Below are positions 8,136 through 16,434 of a DNA stretch of 64,000 bases, piece after piece. A program made the translations under genes and the position numbers. Source of the stretch: Devosia rhizoryzae (GTDB taxonomy: Bacteria > Pseudomonadota > Alphaproteobacteria > Rhizobiales > Devosiaceae). The notes below the pieces were generated by a model that saw nothing but the letters and a program-made list of their open reading frames with translations, was not told the DNA's origin and did not search any database. The DNA lies in the NCBI RefSeq assembly GCF_016698665.1, contig NZ_CP068046.1, positions 3,451,001-3,515,000 on the forward strand, given 5' to 3'. The number at the start of each line of letters is the position of its first letter. Within the stretch, counting starts at the first letter, position 1.

Positions 8136-8954
8136 TTATTGCTCGTCTACGGCTTTCTTGAGGGCCATGGCGTTCTGCGGCGCGTGCAGTTTGTCCTCAT
8201 GGACGAAGTAGGCGAAGACGTCGCGGCCAGGCTCGCGCCATGTCGCTATCTCCTTGGCCCAGCTTGCAATATCGGCATCTTCGTAGCCGCTGGCGGCTTC
8301 GCGTGCCGGTCCCTGCAGGCGGCAATAGGCGAAGTCCGCGGTAAGTTCACGGCCCGGATTTTCGAGCGTATCGGCGATGACGCGAGCGACGTTGTGTTGA
8401 GCGAACAATGCGTTCGCTGCAGGATCATCAAAGCTTTTGTGCCGCGGCTCGATGGCGTGACGGATCGGTCCGATATCACTTGCGCCGAGATAGGGCTCGG
8501 ATTTTGCGCCATCAGCCTCGCTGGCGAGAGCGAGGTAGGAGGCGCTATCTCTCGGTAAGAGCTCGAGAAAATCGGAGAGCACCTGCGGATCGAAGGCTAG
8601 GTTGGGCGGTAGTTGCCAGACGAAGGGGCCCAGTTGATTGCCGAGGGCCAGCGGGCCGGAGGCGAAGAAGTTGGCGAGTTCCTGGCGGCAGTTCTTGAGG
8701 CGGCGAATGTGGGTGACGAGTTGCGGACCCTTGATGGAAAACTTAAAGTTTTCAGGGGTTTCGCTGGCCCATTTCTGAAAGCTGGCAGGTTTTTGGTTGG
8801 CGCGAAACGTTGCGTTGATCTCGATTGTGGTCAGGTGGCTGGCGGCGTAGCTCAGCTCTTTTTTCTGAACGAGGCCTTGGGGGAAGAAGGTGCCGCGCCA
8901 GGGTTCGAACACCCAGCCGGCGGTTCCGGTGCGGACTTCGCCTCGATTTGTCAT
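8136..8954 (-). CDS. DUF72 domain-containing protein
   Basis: A 272-residue member of the DUF72 (YecE-like) TIM-barrel-like family. Signatures: RTGTAGWVFEPWRGTFFP at the start, AASHLTTIEINATF, the segment FKFSIKGPQLVTH, and LGPFVWQLPPN. The biochemical function of the family is unknown; a nuclease or glycosidase-like role has been proposed without proof. ATG at 8954 is preferred over 9026 or 8960 because AGAGGGG lies at normal distance upstream of it and the family begins just here. Confidence 0.88.
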   Translation of the reverse strand: MTNRGEVRTGTAGWVFEPWRGTFFPQGLVQKKELSYAASHLTTIEINATFRANQKPASFQKWASETPENFKFSIKGPQLVTHIRRLKNCRQELANFFASGPLALGNQLGPFVWQLPPNLAFDPQVLSDFLELLPRDSASYLALASEADGAKSEPYLGASDIGPIRHAIEPRHKSFDDPAANALFAQHNVARVIADTLENPGRELTADFAYCRLQGPAREAASGYEDADIASWAKEIATWREPGRDVFAYFVHEDKLHAPQNAMALKKAVDEQ

Positions 8955-9077
8955 TCGCATCCCCTCTTTGAGAAGAGAGTGTCGCGACAGATCGGTGTTA
9001 GCAATAGGCCGCAAATTGGTAATCATTTTTTGCCTTATTTGAGTGCATGGTGAACGAAGAGTTTCCGGGGGTGTTGT

Positions 9078-9887
9078 GTGCGCCGATCAACCATCGTTTC
9101 TTTTGCCGCAGCGATCCTTACGGGTCTCAGCGCGGCAACCGCTGGCGCGTGTGATGACCTGCGAATGGCGCGCGGTGGCGTGGTCACCGAGGTGGTCGAC
9201 GGCGATACGGTGATCCTCGATTCTGGGCTGGTGGTGCGCATGATCGGTACGCAGGCGCCGAAACTGCCCTTGGGCAGGGAGGGATATCCGACCTGGCCTT
9301 TGGCGCCCGAGGCAAAAACCGAGCTCGAGAACCTGGCGCTCAACAAGACGGTGATGCTGGGCTATGGCGGCGAGGAAAAAGATCGCTATGACCGGGCGCT
9401 GGCGCATGTCTTCGTTGAAGAGGGCGGCGACGCCATCTGGGCGCAGCAGCATATGGTCGAGAATGGCCTGGCGCGGGTTTATTCATTTCCAGACAACCGC
9501 AAATGCCTTGATCAACTGTTTGCGGCAGAGGCAAGGGCGCGCGTAGAGCGGCTTGGAATCTGGACCGATCCCTATTACAGCGTGCGGGCGGCGGATCGGC
9601 CGGCTGATTTGCTCGACCGAGTGGGCGACTATGAATTGGTGGAAGGACGCGTGCTCGTTGCCGAACGCAGCGGATCGCGCGTCTACCTCAATTTCGGGCG
9701 CTTCTATAAGGAAGATTTTACGGCCGTGATCGAAGCGCCGGCGCTGCGCCTTTTTGCGGCTGACGGTTTTGATCCGTTGATGCTGGAAAACGCCTTTGTG
9801 CGCATTCGCGGGTGGGTGGATGACCGGGATGGTCCGCGCATCGAAATAACCCATCCCGAACAGATCGAGGTTCTGGCGAGGCAATGA
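9078..9887 (+). CDS. Exported thermonuclease (SNase-like) family protein
   Basis: A 269-residue secreted protein. Signal peptide: residues 1-23, ending SAATAGA. The SNase-like OB fold spans about residues 35-160, with VVDGDTVIL and VVRMIGTQAPK (catalytic region Arg) and the DRYDRALAHVF block (DRYGR-type). A second domain of about 90 residues, ending in a strand-rich QIEVLA tail, follows. Whether it still cuts nucleic acid is not certain because the first acidic and Arg residues are only partly conserved. GTG start. The stop overlaps the next gene start (ATGA), so the two exported proteins are coupled. Confidence 0.82.
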   Translation: MRRSTIVSFAAAILTGLSAATAGACDDLRMARGGVVTEVVDGDTVILDSGLVVRMIGTQAPKLPLGREGYPTWPLAPEAKTELENLALNKTVMLGYGGEEKDRYDRALAHVFVEEGGDAIWAQQHMVENGLARVYSFPDNRKCLDQLFAAEARARVERLGIWTDPYYSVRAADRPADLLDRVGDYELVEGRVLVAERSGSRVYLNFGRFYKEDFTAVIEAPALRLFAADGFDPLMLENAFVRIRGWVDDRDGPRIEITHPEQIEVLARQ

Positions 9888-11356
9888 CCACGCTTTTGGG
9901 CAAGAAGGTTTGGCGCATGGGAATGCTGGCGGCGCTGCTGCTGGCCTTGAGCGCCTGCACGTCGCTGACCGGCTCCAACATCAATGTGGCGCGCACGGGT
10001 GACAATCCGGCGCCGACCGTCGTACCGGAAGGTACCGACCCCAATGATGACGTACTGGGCCGGCGCGAGCATCCTCGGATCGTTGCGGCCTATGGCGGGG
10101 TCTATGAAGACCGGCAGGCCGAGATCATGGTTGCGCGGATCGTCGGGCGCCTCCTTGCGGCTGCCAACCAGCCCAATGTGCAGTTCCAGGTCACCATTCT
10201 CGATACGTCCGAGGTGAATGCTTTTGCGCTCCCCGGCGGCTATATCTATGTGACGCGCGGTATTCTGGCACTGGCATCGGATACGAGCGAGCTGGCGGCC
10301 GTGCTATCGCACGAGATAGCGCACGTGACCTTGCGCCATGCCCGTGCCCGCACCGACAAGACGCGCAACACGCAGATCGTCGATCGGGTCATCACCGGTA
10401 TTCTGGGCGGCGACACATCGACCGACGCAACGGCCAACCGGACGCGCGAGCAGCTTGCGGCGTTCAGCCAGAACCAGGAGCTCGAGGCCGATGCCGAGGG
10501 CATCAAGTTTGCCGGTAAGGCTGGCTATGACAGCCAGGCGGCGGCGCGCTTCCTGGGCGTCATGAGCCGTTTCGCAGCCTTTTCGGCTGGCGACACCGGC
10601 GATGGCGGGTTCCTGTCGTCGCATCCTTCAACGCCATCGCGCATCCAGACGGCTTCGAGCCGCGCGCAGGGTCTGTTCGGGTCATCGGCGGCCGGAGAGA
10701 CGGATCGGGAAGGTTATCTCTCGGCCATTTCCGGCATGACCTTTGGCGACAGCCCGTCGCAGGGCTCGATCATCGGCCAAAGCTTTATTCATCCGGCCTC
10801 CAAGTTCACCTTCACGGTGCCGCAGGGCTATGCGCTGCAGAACTCGCAGAGCGCCGTGGTGGGTGTTGCCGGTGACGGTGAAGCCGTGCGCTTCGATAGC
10901 GCCGTGGTGCAGCCCAATATGGCGCTGACCGATTATCTCAAGTCCGGCTGGATCGCCGGGCTCAAGGCCGACACGGTGCAGTCGCAGAGCTTTAACGGCA
11001 TCGAGATGGCTTCGGGCCTGGCGCAGACGGACCAATGGTTCTTCCGGGTCGCCGTGATGCGACTCGATGGCGAAGTCTATCGCTTTATCTTTGCCGCCAA
11101 GAGCGACAGCCAGCGCTTTGCCAGTGGCGCGCAGCAGACGCTGCAGAGCTTCCGCCGCACCGATGCCAATGATCTGGGCAAGATCCGTCAGTTGTCGATC
11201 CGGCTGGTCACGGCCAAGGCCGGCGACACGGCGGACAGCGTGGCTACGCAGATGGCCAACATCGCTGGCGGGCGCGACCTCTTCTTTATTCTCAACAACC
11301 TTTATCCCGGCGATCCGCTGGTGCCGGGGCAGCGATACAAGATCGTCAGCCGCTAA
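9884..11356 (+). CDS. M48 family metalloprotease lipoprotein (BepA-like) with C-terminal LysM-like segment
   Basis: A 490-residue envelope protease. The signal sequence ends in a lipobox (LLALSAC, Cys at about 25), so it is likely a lipoprotein. The zinc site HEIAH is near residue 143 and the third ligand Glu is in NQELEADAEG about 55 residues later. Family members degrade or help assemble misfolded outer-membrane proteins. The last 60 residues (AKAGDTADSVATQMA...LVPGQRYKIV) look like a LysM-type or peptidoglycan-targeting module. ATG overlaps the stop of the nuclease gene; an internal ATG at 9920 is an alternative start. Confidence 0.9.
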   Translation: MTTLLGKKVWRMGMLAALLLALSACTSLTGSNINVARTGDNPAPTVVPEGTDPNDDVLGRREHPRIVAAYGGVYEDRQAEIMVARIVGRLLAAANQPNVQFQVTILDTSEVNAFALPGGYIYVTRGILALASDTSELAAVLSHEIAHVTLRHARARTDKTRNTQIVDRVITGILGGDTSTDATANRTREQLAAFSQNQELEADAEGIKFAGKAGYDSQAAARFLGVMSRFAAFSAGDTGDGGFLSSHPSTPSRIQTASSRAQGLFGSSAAGETDREGYLSAISGMTFGDSPSQGSIIGQSFIHPASKFTFTVPQGYALQNSQSAVVGVAGDGEAVRFDSAVVQPNMALTDYLKSGWIAGLKADTVQSQSFNGIEMASGLAQTDQWFFRVAVMRLDGEVYRFIFAAKSDSQRFASGAQQTLQSFRRTDANDLGKIRQLSIRLVTAKAGDTADSVATQMANIAGGRDLFFILNNLYPGDPLVPGQRYKIVSR

Positions 11357-11358
11357 GG

Positions 11359-11562
11359 CTAGCGTATGGAATTGGCGCTCTGCTCAATCGCCGAGCCGGC
11401 GCTGCCAACGCCATCGCTGCCAAAGAGATTGGTCACGGCGCCGCCAAAGACGATCATGCTGCTGATGAGGGCTACGGCGATAAGCCCGGCGATCAGCCCA
11501 TATTCGATTGCCGTCGCACCGGCATCATCGCGCATAAACCGAACACTCAACAGCTTGAGCAT
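11359..11562 (-). CDS. Flp family type IVb pilin
   Basis: A 67-residue pilin precursor. A short basic leader (MLKLLSVRFMRDDAG) precedes the processing site G/ATAIEYGLIAGLIAV, with Glu at position +5 as prepilin peptidase substrates need, followed by a hydrophobic helix. The C-terminal part is Gly/Ser-rich. Flp pilins form adhesive tight-adherence pili built by Tad proteins; no tad or cpa genes are in the window, so the assembly machinery must be elsewhere or missing. Confidence 0.92.
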   Translation of the reverse strand: MLKLLSVRFMRDDAGATAIEYGLIAGLIAVALISSMIVFGGAVTNLFGSDGVGSAGSAIEQSANSIR

Positions 11563-11592
11563 GGCCGCTCCTGAACAGGCGCCTTGAGGCGC

Positions 11593-12000
11593 TCACAAAA
11601 GATCGCAGAGCGCTGCAATCAAAGGCTCGTCTGCCGGTGGCATAGGGTAATCGCGCAGGGACTGAGGCCTCACCCACTTGAGGGCCTGGTGCTCCCGGGC
11701 TTGCGGCGTGCCCTGCCATTTTCGGCAAACGTAAAGTGGCATCAACAGGTGAATGTTTTCGTAAGAGTGGCTGGCAAAGCTCAGGGGCGCGAGGCAGGCC
11801 TCCTTGGTCTCGATTGCCAGCTCTTCGCCCAGTTCCCGGATCAGCGCGGCTTCCGGCGTTTCTCCAGGCTCAACCTTGCCGCCAGGGAATTCCCACAGAC
11901 CGGCCATGGACTTGCCTTCAGGACGCTGGGCGATCAGCACGCGACGATCAGCATCGACCAGGGCGCAAGCGACAACCAGGAGGATTGGTTTGGCCGTCAC
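11593..12000 (-). CDS. mutT: 8-oxo-dGTP diphosphatase (MutT-like Nudix hydrolase)
   Basis: A 135-residue Nudix hydrolase that cleanses oxidised dGTP from the nucleotide pool. The Nudix box is complete: GGKVEPGETPEAALIRELGEEL, which fits GX5EX7REUXEEXGU. The end of the protein matches bacterial MutT (LKWVRPQSLRDYPMPPAD). GTG start overlaps the stop of the GNAT gene (GTGA), completing an argJ-GNAT-mutT operon. Other Nudix substrates cannot be excluded. Confidence 0.9.
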   Translation of the reverse strand: MTAKPILLVVACALVDADRRVLIAQRPEGKSMAGLWEFPGGKVEPGETPEAALIRELGEELAIETKEACLAPLSFASHSYENIHLLMPLYVCRKWQGTPQAREHQALKWVRPQSLRDYPMPPADEPLIAALCDLL

Positions 12001-12746
12001 TTCGGAGCTCCGGGAATGCGATAGTGGTAGTCGTACTGATGGGTGTAGCCGAGGCCCGTGTAGAGTGCCTTGGCGGCCTGGTTGTCCGCCTGGACGTTGA
12101 GCGCGGCGACTTTGGCACCCTGGCTCTTGGCCCAGGTTAGGCCCGAGCGCATCATGGCGGCGGCAAGTCCCTGGCGGCGGCGAGCTGGGTCGGTCACGAC
12201 GTTGCCGGTTATGACGATGCCATTGGCTACGGCCATGATCGAGGAGGCGACGGCTTGCCCATCGCGATGGATGACCACGCCTGCAGCGGGAACCTTGAGC
12301 ATTCCGAGCAGACCCTTGAGGCCAGCGATCTTGGCTTCGTCATAGTCCTGAAGGCGCTTGGTGGTGGCAAGGAATTTGGGATCGAGCGGGCAAAGATATT
12401 CGGCATTGGCATCAGCTTCGAAGTCGCCGAGCTCCATGGCGAAAAGGTTGCTGTGGTCGATCTGCTGCCAGCCAGCCTCATCCAACGTTGCGCCAAGCTC
12501 AGGAGCAGCTAGCGGGGTCATGCGGAAGACCGGCTTGATCTTGCGCATGACCATCCACGACGCGGCCGAGATCACGCGGACATCGGCATCTTCGAAATCA
12601 TCGGGATCAAAGCACTGGGTCGAGTTGGCGCGCTGGGTATAGCCGTTGGTCGCGCGGCGCAGCCAGGAGCCGTCCCACTTCTCCTCGATTCCGGGCCAGG
12701 CCAGGAGGCCGGCCCGTTCGAATGCTTCGGGGTCAGGGAGGCTCAC
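11997..12746 (-). CDS. GNAT family N-acetyltransferase
   Basis: A 249-residue acetyltransferase. The C-terminal half contains the GNAT acetyl-CoA loop DPARRRQGLAAAMM (R/QxxGxG/A type) and AKALYTGLGY near the end; the N-terminal half is divergent. Substrate unknown. The GTG at 12746 is proposed as start because it follows the argJ stop by one base, with GGAG eight bases upstream; the longer in-frame extension to 12833 would overlap argJ and encode unlikely sequence. It sits between argJ and mutT, a common alphaproteobacterial order. Confidence 0.85.
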   Translation of the reverse strand: MSLPDPEAFERAGLLAWPGIEEKWDGSWLRRATNGYTQRANSTQCFDPDDFEDADVRVISAASWMVMRKIKPVFRMTPLAAPELGATLDEAGWQQIDHSNLFAMELGDFEADANAEYLCPLDPKFLATTKRLQDYDEAKIAGLKGLLGMLKVPAAGVVIHRDGQAVASSIMAVANGIVITGNVVTDPARRRQGLAAAMMRSGLTWAKSQGAKVAALNVQADNQAAKALYTGLGYTHQYDYHYRIPGAPK

Positions 12747-12747
12747 A

Positions 12748-13983
12748 TCAGCTCCGATAGTCGCCGTTGATGGTGATGTAGCCGTGAGTAAGGTCGCAGG
12801 TATAGACCGTGGCCCGGCCTGAACCGAGGCCAAGCTCGACCGTCATTTCAAGCTCTTCGCCCTTCATGTAGGCGCTGGTGGCAGCTTCGTCGTAGCCGTG
12901 GGCACGTTCGCCATCCTTGGCAACCAGGAGATCGCCAAAACGGATGGAAAGCTTGTCGCGGTCGGCCGGCTCGCCGGCCTTGCCGACGGCCATGACGACG
13001 CGGCCCCAATTGGCGTCTTCACCGGCAATGGCGGTCTTGACCAGGGGCGAGTCGGCGATGGCCTTGGCGATGCGGAAGGCGGAGGCGTCGGTGGTGGCGC
13101 CTTCGACATGGACCGAGACCTGCTTGGTCGCGCCTTCGCCGTCGCGAACGGTGAGAATGGCGAGTTCGAAGAGAACGTCGGCGAGGGCAGCGCCAAAGAC
13201 TTCGGCACGCGGGTCATCGAGGCTGTTGATGGCATCGACCGGCGCCTTGCCGGTGGCAAAGGCAAGAAGCGTGTCTGAAGTGGAGGTGTCGCTGTCGACG
13301 GTGATGGCGTTGAACGTGGTCTGCACATGCTGGCTGAGCAGCGCCTGCAGAACCGGGGCCGCGATCGGCATGTCGGTAACGACGAAGCTCAGCATGGTGG
13401 CCATGTCCGGCGCGATCATTCCCGAGCCCTTGGCGATGCCGTTGATCTTGACCTCGACGCTATCGATGTCGAGCACGGCGCCCGAGAGCTTTGGAAAAGT
13501 GTCGGTGGTCATGATCGCCCTGGCCGGCTCAATCCATGGCGCATCGACGAGACGGGTGGCGGCCTCGTCGAGCTTGCCGTCGAACTTGCTCGCGTCGATC
13601 AATTCGCCGATCACCCCGGTCTGGGCGATGAAGACTTCCGAGGGTGCGCAGCCGAGGGCTTCAGCCGCGACCTTGGTGATGTAGCGAACGCTTTCACGGC
13701 CCTTCTGGCCCGTGAAGGCGTTGGAATTGCCGGAGTTTACGACCAGGCCGCGGGCCACGCCGCCTTTCAGATTTTCGCGGCAGAGCTCGACCGCGGCGGA
13801 GGAGGTGGCTGATCGGGTGAGCACACCGGCGGCCACCGTGCCTTCATCGAAGGCCATCAGCAGCACGTCGGTGCGGTTCTTGTACTTGATGCCCGCTTCA
13901 GCCGTGGCGAAGCGAACGCCGGCGATCGGCGGCAGATCCGGGTAGGATTTGGGAGCGAGGGGAGAAACCGGATGGGCAGCCAT
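12748..13983 (-). CDS. argJ: Bifunctional glutamate N-acetyltransferase/amino-acid acetyltransferase
   Basis: A 411-residue enzyme of arginine synthesis that transfers acetyl from N-acetylornithine to glutamate and, in the bifunctional form, uses acetyl-CoA for glutamate. It matures by self-cleavage just before the Thr in MATMLSF; the flanking [16 protein letters not shown] block is intact at about residues 181-196. The C-terminal [15 protein letters not shown] region ([12 protein letters not shown]) and the ending [17 protein letters not shown] are typical. It is the first gene of an operon with the GNAT gene and mutT. Confidence 0.95.
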   Translation of the reverse strand: MAAHPVSPLAPKSYPDLPPIAGVRFATAEAGIKYKNRTDVLLMAFDEGTVAAGVLTRSATSSAAVELCRENLKGGVARGLVVNSGNSNAFTGQKGRESVRYITKVAAEALGCAPSEVFIAQTGVIGELIDASKFDGKLDEAATRLVDAPWIEPARAIMTTDTFPKLSGAVLDIDSVEVKINGIAKGSGMIAPDMATMLSFVVTDMPIAAPVLQALLSQHVQTTFNAITVDSDTSTSDTLLAFATGKAPVDAINSLDDPRAEVFGAALADVLFELAILTVRDGEGATKQVSVHVEGATTDASAFRIAKAIADSPLVKTAIAGEDANWGRVVMAVGKAGEPADRDKLSIRFGDLLVAKDGERAHGYDEAATSAYMKGEELEMTVELGLGSGRATVYTCDLTHGYITINGDYRS

Positions 13984-14065
13984 GAAGCATCACCTTAGCC
14001 AAGCAGGATGCGCTTCGTGTGCCCGAAACATGTGACGGGCGCAAGGCTGAGGCGAGGTTCCTGGC

Positions 14066-14302
14066 TCAGGCCGTGATGCGCTTCTTGCCGGCAATGAAGG
14101 CACCGAAGCGTGTGGTGATGAAGGGCACGATGAAGAAGACGATGGTGGTGGCCATGAAGGGCACGAGGACGAGGCTACGCTGCCAGAATTCCCAGCCTGG
14201 CGTCATCATGGAGACGAGCGTCGCGTAGATGACGACGACGGGATAAACGGCAAATGTCATGAGCAGGGCCATGCGGGCCTTGGCGGCGAAAGAGAGATGC
14301 AT
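14066..14302 (-). CDS. Small two-helix membrane protein, TetR-linked
   Basis: A 78-residue protein with two hydrophobic helices (about residues 8-30 and 38-62) and a basic C-terminal tail. The general form is like DUF2798-type membrane proteins, but I cannot assign a family. ATG at 14302 has GGAG eight bases upstream; the longer frame to 14512 runs into the operator and the TetR gene and is rejected. It is transcribed away from the TetR gene, and its start lies about 12-36 bases from two TetR-operator-like palindromes, so it is the likely regulated target. Confidence 0.72.
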   Translation of the reverse strand: MHLSFAAKARMALLMTFAVYPVVVIYATLVSMMTPGWEFWQRSLVLVPFMATTIVFFIVPFITTRFGAFIAGKKRITA

Positions 14303-14312
14303 GAAGAACTCC

Positions 14313-14358
14313 AACGAAACGATGCGTTTCGATATGTAACGAAACGAGCCGTTTCGTT
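14313..14358. promoter_or_regulatory. Tandem TetR-type operator palindromes
   Basis: Two near-identical perfect palindromes: CGAAACG-ATG-CGTTTCG at 14315-14331 and AACGAAACG-AGC-CGTTTCGTT at 14338-14358. Their centres are about 25 bases apart, roughly 2.4 helical turns, so dimers would sit on a similar face. They lie between the divergent small membrane protein and the TetR gene. Position and symmetry fit autoregulation and control of the neighbour. Confidence 0.85.
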
Positions 14359-14399
14359 CAAGTCTTTTCTTCAGCTCTTTTTTGCCCCATAGTGCCGGC

Positions 14400-15008
14400 A
14401 TGGAAACCGAGACCGAAGACCTTAGCCGCCGCTCGATCGGCGCCCGCCGTAATCCTGCAAGCCAGGAGGCCATTCTCGACGCTGCCGAAGCGGTACTGCG
14501 GGAAGGTGGCATTGCGGGATTTTCGATCGAGGCGGTGGCACGGCGAGCAAGGGCGGGGAAGCCGACTATCTATCGCTGGTGGCCCAATCGCACGGCGCTG
14601 ATGCTGGATGTTTACACGCGCTTCAAGAATGCCCGTGCCTTTCCGGACACCGGAACGCTGCGCGGCGACCTGGTCGCGTTCCTCGACAATCAACTGCTCG
14701 GATTCTGGAAAGACAGCCTCTGTGGCACGGTTTATCGCGCGGTGATCGCCGAGGCTCAAAGCGATGCGGGTGCCGAAGAGGCATTGCAGGCCTATCAGGC
14801 GGATCGCAAGCAGCGTGCCCTGGTTCTCGTGGAGCGCGCCAAGGCGCGCGGCGAGGTGCCCCAGGATGTCGACGCGGCGTTGATCATCGATCTTGTGGTC
14901 GCTTATGCCTGGCACCAGTTGCTGGTGGGCCATGTGGCGCAATCGATGGGCAAGGTCGAGGCGGTCGTCGATACGGTTCTGCGCGGCACTCCCGGCTACC
15001 GGGCATAA
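14400..15008 (+). CDS. TetR/AcrR family transcriptional regulator
   Basis: A 202-residue regulator. The N-terminal helix-turn-helix is at about residues 25-70 (ILDAAEAVLREGGIAGFSI, then ARRARAGKPTIYRWWPNRTALM). The C-terminal ligand domain resembles TetR_C_11-type. ATG at 14400 was chosen over TTG at 14382. The gene ends at a strong shared hairpin terminator. Upstream are two matched palindromes, probably its own operators. The ligand is unknown; target genes probably include the divergent membrane protein. Confidence 0.9.
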   Translation: METETEDLSRRSIGARRNPASQEAILDAAEAVLREGGIAGFSIEAVARRARAGKPTIYRWWPNRTALMLDVYTRFKNARAFPDTGTLRGDLVAFLDNQLLGFWKDSLCGTVYRAVIAEAQSDAGAEEALQAYQADRKQRALVLVERAKARGEVPQDVDAALIIDLVVAYAWHQLLVGHVAQSMGKVEAVVDTVLRGTPGYRA

Positions 15009-15010
15009 AA

Positions 15011-15035
15011 AAAGCCCGGCGCATGGCCGGGCTTT
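15011..15035. terminator. Bidirectional intrinsic terminator
   Basis: Perfect 10-bp stem AAAGCCCGGC/GCCGGGCTTT with a 5-base loop, between the TetR gene and the convergent foldase gene. A-run on the left and T-run on the right allow it to act on both strands. Confidence 0.85.
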
Positions 15036-15055
15036 CGCATTCGATTTGGGTGATC

Positions 15056-16027
15056 TTACTGCGCGGCCGGTTCGGCAGCGGCACCGGAGGCTGCTTCGGC
15101 TTCCATGGCTTCCTGAGCGTCGAACTTTGCCTTGAGGTCGGGATCGGCGATGTTGACGGTGACGCCGGCCATCAGCTCATCGACCTTGGTAACGAAGGCC
15201 TGCTGGAGGAGCTGCTGCTGGATCTGCGGGGCAACCTGCTCAAGGGCCGGCGGGGCGGACTGGCGCTTTTCCTCAAGGCGGATGATGTGCCAGCCGAACT
15301 GGGACTGGACCGGAGCGGAGATGTCGCCCGGATTGGCCAGCGCATAGGCGGCTTCCTCGAAGGGCTGAACCATCATGCCGCGGCTGAAGAAGCCGAGATC
15401 GCCGCCATTGGCTGCGCCGGGATCGATGGAGTTTTCCTTGGCGAGGGTGGCGAAATCGGCGCCGCCATCGAGTTCGGCCTTGAGTTCGTTGGCGCGTTCC
15501 TCGGTTTCGACGAGGATGTGGCTGGCGTGAAGTTCGTCGGCCGGCTGGAACTGGGCGACATACTTGTCGTATTCGGCCTGCACGGCTTCGGGCGTCACGG
15601 CACCGGCAATGGCGTCGGCAAAATAGGCGCGGCGCAGGGCGCGTTCTTCAAGGTAGGCCTGGCGCTGGGCAAAGAGCGGGGTCTGGTCCATGCCGGCGGC
15701 GCGCGCGGCATCAGACATGACCTTCATGTCGATCAGGATGCGGACGAGGAAAGCGCGGCGCTCTTCAGGCGGCATCTGCGCGAGGTCCTGCGCCATGTCT
15801 TCGGCGGCAAAGCCGAGATCGGCTTCGGTGATGTCCTGGTCGCCGACCGTTGCGACCACGGCATTGGGGTCGATCTCGGCCGGTGCTGCCGGTGCAGCTT
15901 CGGCGGGGGCGGCGGCGCCGGCCGGCGGGGTTGCGGCGTCCTGGGCGATCGTCGCCACAGCCGGCGCGGCCAGCATCAGCGCAGCGAGGCTAAGGGCGCG
16001 GGTCAGGCGCGAGGAAGTGGTCAGCAT
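15056..16027 (-). CDS. Parvulin-type peptidylprolyl isomerase (periplasmic foldase)
   Basis: A 323-residue exported protein. Signal peptide about residues 1-28 (ALMLAAPAVATIAQ). A low-complexity Ala/Pro stretch follows, then a SurA_N-like helical region, and the PpiC rotamase domain at about residues 170-270: ELHASHILVETEERA, LAKENSIDPGAANGGDLGFF, FEEAAYAL and FGWHIIRLEEKR. It helps outer-membrane or periplasmic proteins fold. It is divergent from secA, which fits a role in export, and ends at a shared terminator with the TetR gene. Confidence 0.92.
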   Translation of the reverse strand: MLTTSSRLTRALSLAALMLAAPAVATIAQDAATPPAGAAAPAEAAPAAPAEIDPNAVVATVGDQDITEADLGFAAEDMAQDLAQMPPEERRAFLVRILIDMKVMSDAARAAGMDQTPLFAQRQAYLEERALRRAYFADAIAGAVTPEAVQAEYDKYVAQFQPADELHASHILVETEERANELKAELDGGADFATLAKENSIDPGAANGGDLGFFSRGMMVQPFEEAAYALANPGDISAPVQSQFGWHIIRLEEKRQSAPPALEQVAPQIQQQLLQQAFVTKVDELMAGVTVNIADPDLKAKFDAQEAMEAEAASGAAAEPAAQ

Positions 16028-16434
16028 CGGGGATTTGTCTCCTTGGCCGGGCCCAGGACGGGCGATCCAGCATGGTCGAAAAGCAGTTCGGACCCGGCTC
16101 GCACGACAAGGGGGCTAAAATGTGCCGCCAGCATCGCGATCCGTTCACTCGATCGTGGTCGGCAAAGGCGTAAAGCCGAAGGATCATGGGAGGTGTCGCC
16201 GATTTCGGATACGTTGACAAGCCTTGGCCCCCCTCCTACATCTCACCCGCTTTTACGAAAGCATGCGCCTCGTGCCGCCTTCACCACGCGCCGGGACATG
16301 CGGACACTCCACACAGGGAACCGGAAGGGTTTCCCCAAGTTGTGACGAGGCGAAAATGGGGTCTGCTGCCGCGCCCGCCTGACGCTGGCTGCCCACCCCG
16401 ACGCCCCGCCGCCCAACACAAGGACCTTACGAAT
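16028..16434. other. 407-bp divergent intergenic region upstream of secA and the foldase gene
   Basis: No convincing gene. An open frame runs through it into secA from 16186, but it lacks a ribosome site and its residues are not SecA-like. It contains a good promoter for secA at 16214-16242, leaving a leader of nearly 190 bases. A GC-rich half nearest the foldase gene shows no clear promoter. Confidence 0.6.
16214..16242 (+). promoter_or_regulatory. Sigma-70-type promoter for secA
   Basis: TTGACA (16214-16219), a 17-base spacer, then TACATC (16237-16242). The -35 is perfect and spacing ideal. It would give a 5' leader of about 185 bases before secA. Confidence 0.65.

Noticed and set aside
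12747..12833. Longer N-terminus for the GNAT gene, overlapping argJ
   Set aside because: Would lie in the argJ coding end; a GTG with a ribosome site begins one base after the argJ stop.
16186..16434. N-terminal extension of secA of 83 codons
   Set aside because: Encoded residues are not SecA-like; ATG at 16435 starts the conserved MALAAFARK sequence; the promoter TTGACA-17-TACATC lies inside this stretch.
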